Assembly: GCF_004342025.1 (NCBI RefSeq)
Contig: NZ_SLWN01000002.1
Span: 310,001 to 374,000 of the forward strand
Reading direction: 5' to 3'
DNA: 64,000 nt
Source: Kribbella steppae
GTDB taxonomy: Bacteria; Actinomycetota; Actinomycetes; Propionibacteriales; Kribbellaceae
Positions within the stretch are counted from its first letter, which is position 1. Each line of letters begins with the position of its first letter. This document shows positions 61,024 to 64,000 of the stretch, in pieces. The position numbers and the translations under genes were made by a program. The notes under the pieces are model-generated. The model was not told the origin of the DNA. It saw only the letters and a list, made by a program, of their open reading frames with translations, and did no database searches.

Positions 61024-61128
61024 ACCCTGTCTACCCCCGAATCCCACTTCCGGTTGGGTCCTACCCGATTTCCAACGACCCCACCCACCTCAAGTCACAC
61101 CCCACCCCCCGTTCGTAACCTCCCCGAG

Positions 61129-61137
61129 TTATCCACA
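61129..61137 (+). promoter_or_regulatory. Perfect DnaA box TTATCCACA upstream of the RelA/SpoT-like gene
   Basis: Exact match in the 187-base gap between the sigma factor and the nucleotidyltransferase gene. It lies in a strongly C-skewed patch (30 C and 6 G at 61081-61140). Confidence 0.5.
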
Positions 61138-61210
61138 GATCCCAAAACCCACCCCACAGCTCCTCCCCCAGTAACTACGGTCGAAGCACGAACCGACCTG
61201 GGGAGACCAC

Positions 61211-62026
61211 ATGCCACCCGCCCCGGCCCACCCGCCCGACCCATCCACCCTCCACCACGCCTTCGAACGCAACGGCCCCCTCGACTGGGGCGACAACTCA
61301 CTCTCAACAGCAGACATCGCCGGGCTGTACAGCACCCAGGCCGCGCGGAAGAGCCTGCGCATGCTGGAGGAGGCCGTCGCCGTCGAGCCGCGGATCACCG
61401 CCCAGTTCCTCGCTGCGCTGCCGCCTACGGCCTCGCCGTACCAGCTCACCCGGCGGGTCAAGTCCCCGGACTCTCTCGCCCGCAAGATTCACAACGCGGC
61501 CGTCAAGCGGAAGCGGGTGCCTCTGGATGACGTGCTGCGCTACACGGCGCTGACCACATCACCGTCCGAGCTGGTCAAGACCACACGTCACACGATTGAC
61601 CAGCTGACGGACCAGGGCTGGCGAGTGGCGTACGCCATGCAGTCGTATACCGATGGCTCCCGCTACAAGGGAATCCACGCCTATCTGGCCGTTGCCGGGG
61701 TCGATCGCGTCGAACTGCAGTTCCACTCGCCTGCCTCGGCAAAGGTCAAAGAATTGACCACTCGGTGGTACGAGATCGAGCGCAGCGCCCGGGCATCGGA
61801 TGAAGAACGGACCGCCGCACGGCAGCATTGCGCCGATTTGTCGGCAACTCTGTGGCCACCTCCAGGCATCGAGAACCTCACCATGCTGGGCGGTCGGCCC
61901 GTCGCGGTCAACAACTACAGTGACTCCAGGCAACAGCTGCCGCCTGCGGACCGACTACAGGCGAGCGCGCGACCAGCGGCTGAACACCCTTCGGTGAATA
62001 AGAGGAACGACGGGATGATGCGATGA
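61211..62026 (+). CDS. RelA/SpoT-fold nucleotidyltransferase, putative toxin
   Basis: A 271-residue protein. Residues 80-185 show the synthetase pattern of RelA/SpoT domains: RRVKSPDSLARK (81-92), Asp106/Asp107 and Arg110 in DDVLRYTAL, RYKGIHAYL (151-159) and the motif Glu168 in VELQFHSP. It resembles toxSAS-type small alarmone or tRNA-pyrophosphorylating toxins. There is no hydrolase domain and no TGS/ACT. The N-terminal 75 residues and the C-terminal tail (residues 225-271) are poorly structured. ATG 61211 has GGGGAG 6 bases upstream. The stop overlaps the next gene's ATG (ATGA). Catalysis and toxicity are inference. Confidence 0.7.
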   Translation: MPPAPAHPPDPSTLHHAFERNGPLDWGDNSLSTADIAGLYSTQAARKSLRMLEEAVAVEPRITAQFLAALPPTASPYQLTRRVKSPDSLARKIHNAAVKRKRVPLDDVLRYTALTTSPSELVKTTRHTIDQLTDQGWRVAYAMQSYTDGSRYKGIHAYLAVAGVDRVELQFHSPASAKVKELTTRWYEIERSARASDEERTAARQHCADLSATLWPPPGIENLTMLGGRPVAVNNYSDSRQQLPPADRLQASARPAAEHPSVNKRNDGMMR

Positions 62027-62334
62027 AGCTCTACCTGGTGAAAGAAGAGGGTGAGCCGCTCTGGGTGGCTGCGCTGGCACATGAGCGGATGTACGGCTAT
62101 GTCGCCAACACCGGCAAGTTCCATGACAACAATGCCTTGCGCAACGACTACTACATGGAGCGGGACTTCACCTACGAGGAGATCGGGCCGGCCGAGGCGC
62201 GTCGGCTGATCGACGGCGGTGTCGGCCGACTCGACGAGGTCGAGGAAGCCGAGATCCTCGCCATCTGGCAAGCCGACCCCAAACCACTCGACCCAACCGA
62301 CGTCCTGTCGATCGCAGCCGGCTACAACCGCTGA
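62023..62334 (+). CDS. Small partner protein, copy 1 (putative antitoxin)
   Basis: A 103-residue protein overlapping the upstream nucleotidyltransferase gene by 4 bases. MKLYLVKEEGEPLWVAAL, GYVANTGKFHDNNALRNDYY and IGPAEARRLIDGGVGRLDE are repeated almost motif for motif in copy 2. The core LWVAAL, NTGxFHxN, R-x-DxY and AEAxRxI-x2-GVG-x2-DE suggests a small globular domain. I recognise no known family. The translational coupling to the nucleotidyltransferase suggests it neutralises or regulates it. Confidence 0.72.
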   Translation: MKLYLVKEEGEPLWVAALAHERMYGYVANTGKFHDNNALRNDYYMERDFTYEEIGPAEARRLIDGGVGRLDEVEEAEILAIWQADPKPLDPTDVLSIAAGYNR

Positions 62335-62341
62335 GATCGTC

Positions 62342-62656
62342 GTGACGCGCCTCTTTCTGGTCAGTCAGGGTGAACGGCGGCTGTGGGTGGCGGCGTTGGT
62401 GGATGAGGATGTTTGGACTTTTGTGGTGAACACGGGGCAGTTTCACCGCAACGAGGGGGCTCGGCACGACTTCTACTTCTTGAATGAGTTGGAGTACGTC
62501 GAGATCGGGATCGCGGAGGCGCAGCGGTTCATCCGCGCCGGGGTGGGGACGGTGGACGAGCAGGAGTTCCCGGACTCGGTGCGACGGTGGCGGGAGGACG
62601 AACGGGCGATGGATGCCGAGGTGGTGTTCGCGTCGATGGTTGCTGATCTCGCCTGA
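62342..62656 (+). CDS. Small partner protein, copy 2
   Basis: A 104-residue paralog of copy 1: MTRLFLVSQGERRLWVAAL, FVVNTGQFHRNEGARHDFYF and IGIAEAQRFIRAGVGTVDE. GTG 62342 starts 7 bases after the stop of copy 1. Codon third positions are noticeably more A/T-rich (GTTTGG, ACTTTT, TTCTACTTC), so it may have been acquired separately. It could be an immunity spare or recognise a different toxin allele. Function unknown. Confidence 0.7.
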   Translation: MTRLFLVSQGERRLWVAALVDEDVWTFVVNTGQFHRNEGARHDFYFLNELEYVEIGIAEAQRFIRAGVGTVDEQEFPDSVRRWREDERAMDAEVVFASMVADLA

Positions 62657-62695
62657 TCGCGAGGGTGGTCGAGTTCGGAACGGCGGGATCGCGCG

Positions 62696-62809
62696 ATGAA
62701 GCTCTATCTGATGAGGGAAGAGGAGCGGTTGGTGTGGGTTGCTGCGTTGGCGTTCTGGCGGGCAGGTGCCAAGCCGCTTGACGCCGGTGCTGGCGGGTTC
62801 AGCCCGTGA
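62696..62809 (+). pseudogene. Small partner protein, copy 3, internally deleted
   Basis: A 37-codon frame: MKLYLMREEERLVWVAALAF matches the N terminus of copy 1 and then jumps to AKPLDAG, matching the KPLDP near the C terminus of copy 1. The middle of the protein, with the NTG and GVG motifs, is missing. It overlaps the convergent ABC ATPase stop by 11 bases. Whether the short peptide is still made is unknown; a strong ribosome site is absent. Confidence 0.62.
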
Positions 62810-63755
62810 GTCTCGGCGTGTAGAGCTGGGTTATGACTGACTCGATGGTGGGTTCGGCGATGGTGAGGTCGACCAGGGGGTAGTTGGCGGCGATGTGGGA
62901 CAGGAGGGGGGCGGCTTTGGTGGTGGTGGGAAAGGTCAGGTGTTGGCGGGGGCCGTCTACTTTCACCACGCTGGCGCCGGGGATCTCGATGGGTGGGAGG
63001 GGGGTGGCCAGGTCTACTACCAGGGTGCGGGGGGCGGATTGGCTGGCGCGGAGGCCGTCGAGGGTGCCGTCGAAGATCTGGCGGCCGTGGTCGATGACCA
63101 TGACGCGGGTGCAGAGGGCTTCGATGTCGTCGAGGTCGTGCGTGGTGAGGATGACGGTGGTACGGCGTTCCGCGTTGACCTGGGCCAGGAACTCGCGCAG
63201 CCGGGACTTGCTGATCACGTCCAGCCCGATCGTCGGCTCGTCCAGATAGACGATCTCGGGATCGTGCAGCAGTGCGGCCGCGATGTCGCCGCGCATCCGC
63301 TGGCCCAAGGACAGTTGGCGGACCGGTACGTCGAGCAGATCGCCGAGGTCCAGCAGTTCGACGAAGGTGGCCAGGTTCTCCGCGTGCCGGGCCCGCGGGA
63401 CGTCGTACATCTTCTGCAGTACGGCGAACGAGTCCTTCAACGGCAGGTCCCACCACAGCGTCGTACGCTGACCGAAGACCACGCCGATCCGCTTGGCCAG
63501 CTTGAGCCGGTGCCGCGATGGGTCCACGCCCGCGACCCGGATCGAGCCGCCGCTCGGGACCAGGATGCCGGTCAGCATCTTGATCGTGGTCGACTTGCCG
63601 GCGCCGTTCGGCCCGATGTACCCCATCACCTCCCCCGGCTCGACGGTGAACGACAGGCCGTCCACCGCACGGACCTCGCGGCGGGTACGGCGGAACCCGG
63701 TCCGCGACGAAATGGTGAAGGCGCGGGACACGTCGGACAATTCGATGACTGGCAC
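62799..63755 (-). CDS. ABC-2-type transporter ATPase
   Basis: A 318-residue ABC ATPase. Walker A YIGPNGAGKSTTIK (about 46-58), VFGQRTTLWWDLPL, signature LSLGQRMRGD, Walker B IVYLDEPTIGLD and the switch TTHDLDDIE. The end (residues 235-318) is the tail typical of ABC-2 exporters of the DUF990/YadG kind. It lies 3 bases after the permease gene on the same strand. Substrate unknown. It overlaps the truncated partner gene by 11 bases tail to tail. Confidence 0.9.
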   Translation of the reverse strand: MPVIELSDVSRAFTISSRTGFRRTRREVRAVDGLSFTVEPGEVMGYIGPNGAGKSTTIKMLTGILVPSGGSIRVAGVDPSRHRLKLAKRIGVVFGQRTTLWWDLPLKDSFAVLQKMYDVPRARHAENLATFVELLDLGDLLDVPVRQLSLGQRMRGDIAAALLHDPEIVYLDEPTIGLDVISKSRLREFLAQVNAERRTTVILTTHDLDDIEALCTRVMVIDHGRQIFDGTLDGLRASQSAPRTLVVDLATPLPPIEIPGASVVKVDGPRQHLTFPTTTKAAPLLSHIAANYPLVDLTIAEPTIESVITQLYTPRLTG

Positions 63756-63758
63756 GGC

Positions 63759-64000
63759 TCAGCTCCCTGTACTGCGATAACGACGGAGACCGCCCCGCCA
63801 GGCCAGTGACGCCAGCGCGACCATCAACGCGGCGACCACCGGGGACAGCAGGCCGATCCAGGACGGCAGGCCCAACGGGGCCGCTTTGCCCAGTACGAAC
63901 AGCACCGGGTAGTAGTTGACGAAGGCAAGCGGTACGACGAACGTGACGGCCCGGACGATGTCCTTGCCGAAGACGTTCAGCGGGTACTGCGTCAGTGTCT
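63759..64000 (-). CDS. ABC-2 permease, C-terminal part (cut by window edge)
   Basis: The reverse strand is open from the window edge to a TGA at 63759. It reads TLTQYPLNVFGKDIVRAV, FVVPLAFVNYYPVLFVLG, SPVVAALMVALASLAWRGG and RRYRSTGS, with two hydrophobic segments; this is the C-terminal end of an ABC-2/DUF990-type permease. Its ATPase gene follows 3 bases after the stop. The N terminus lies outside the window. Confidence 0.8.
   Translation of the reverse strand, partial: TLTQYPLNVFGKDIVRAVTFVVPLAFVNYYPVLFVLGKAAPLGLPSWIGLLSPVVAALMVALASLAWRGGLRRYRSTGS

Noticed and set aside
1..64000. tRNA, rRNA or intact insertion sequences
   Set aside because: No GGTTCGA-type T-loops with matching stems and no transposase or rRNA segments were seen on either strand by reading; a tRNA scan would confirm.

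Overview
The window is high-GC, gene-dense actinobacterial DNA. Frequent GTG starts, AGGAGG-type ribosome sites, mycothiol and F420 enzymes, a WhiB regulator and AdnAB all point to Actinobacteria. The codon style (many GTAC junctions such as GCC-GTA-CTG) and the accessory genes resemble Kribbella or another Nocardioidales/Propionibacteriales genus; that genus assignment is an inference. I see no rRNA, tRNA, CRISPR array, intact insertion sequence or integrase. Both ends cut genes: a GAF-domain regulator on the left and an ABC-2 permease on the right.

Backbone. A conserved DNA-repair and redox neighbourhood runs through the window, in nearly the order known from Mycobacterium tuberculosis (Rv3197 to Rv3213c): AarF/ABC1 kinase (11.6 kb), whiB7 with its leader (15.5-16.3), uvrD2 (16.5), mycoredoxin (18.7), nudC (21.5), adnB-adnA (34.0-40.6), an MGMT-like protein (40.8), moeZ (44.2), an alpha/beta hydrolase (48.5), TetR and DUF3107 (50.9-51.9), a ferritin-like protein that is frameshifted here (52.4), rhlE (53.3) and a ParA-like ATPase (56.2).

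Left arm (0-11 kb): a 3-hydroxybutyrate dehydrogenase/MHS-transporter operon, a YdeP-type molybdoenzyme, an MFS exporter divergent from a CGNR zinc-finger regulator with paired 30-bp repeats, a P-loop nucleoside kinase, an MMPL exporter and a YgjP-type metallopeptidase.

Inserted segments: a secreted beta-propeller protein (19.1) and an approximately 11.6-kb block between nudC and adnAB. The block holds deoD, a lipoprotein, a TetR-controlled acyl-CoA catabolic operon with two operator palindromes, GPP34, an ECF sigma factor, an iron-box-controlled siderophore pair (DesC/DesD-like) and a run of Uma2 nuclease genes ending in a deleted copy.

Right arm (57-64 kb): a second DHA2 exporter with a hydrolase, a sigma factor with its membrane partner, and a compact cassette coding for a RelA/SpoT-fold nucleotidyltransferase followed by two intact and one truncated copy of a small partner protein, then an ABC-2 exporter. 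The cassette looks like a toxin-antitoxin or immunity locus and is the best candidate here for an undescribed system.

Regulation visible in the sequence: a WhiB7-type promoter, a 65-codon upstream ORF and an intrinsic terminator ahead of whiB7; an IdeR/DmdR-like iron box; several palindromic operators next to TetR-type and other genes; and four perfect TTATCCACA DnaA boxes, all in noncoding DNA.
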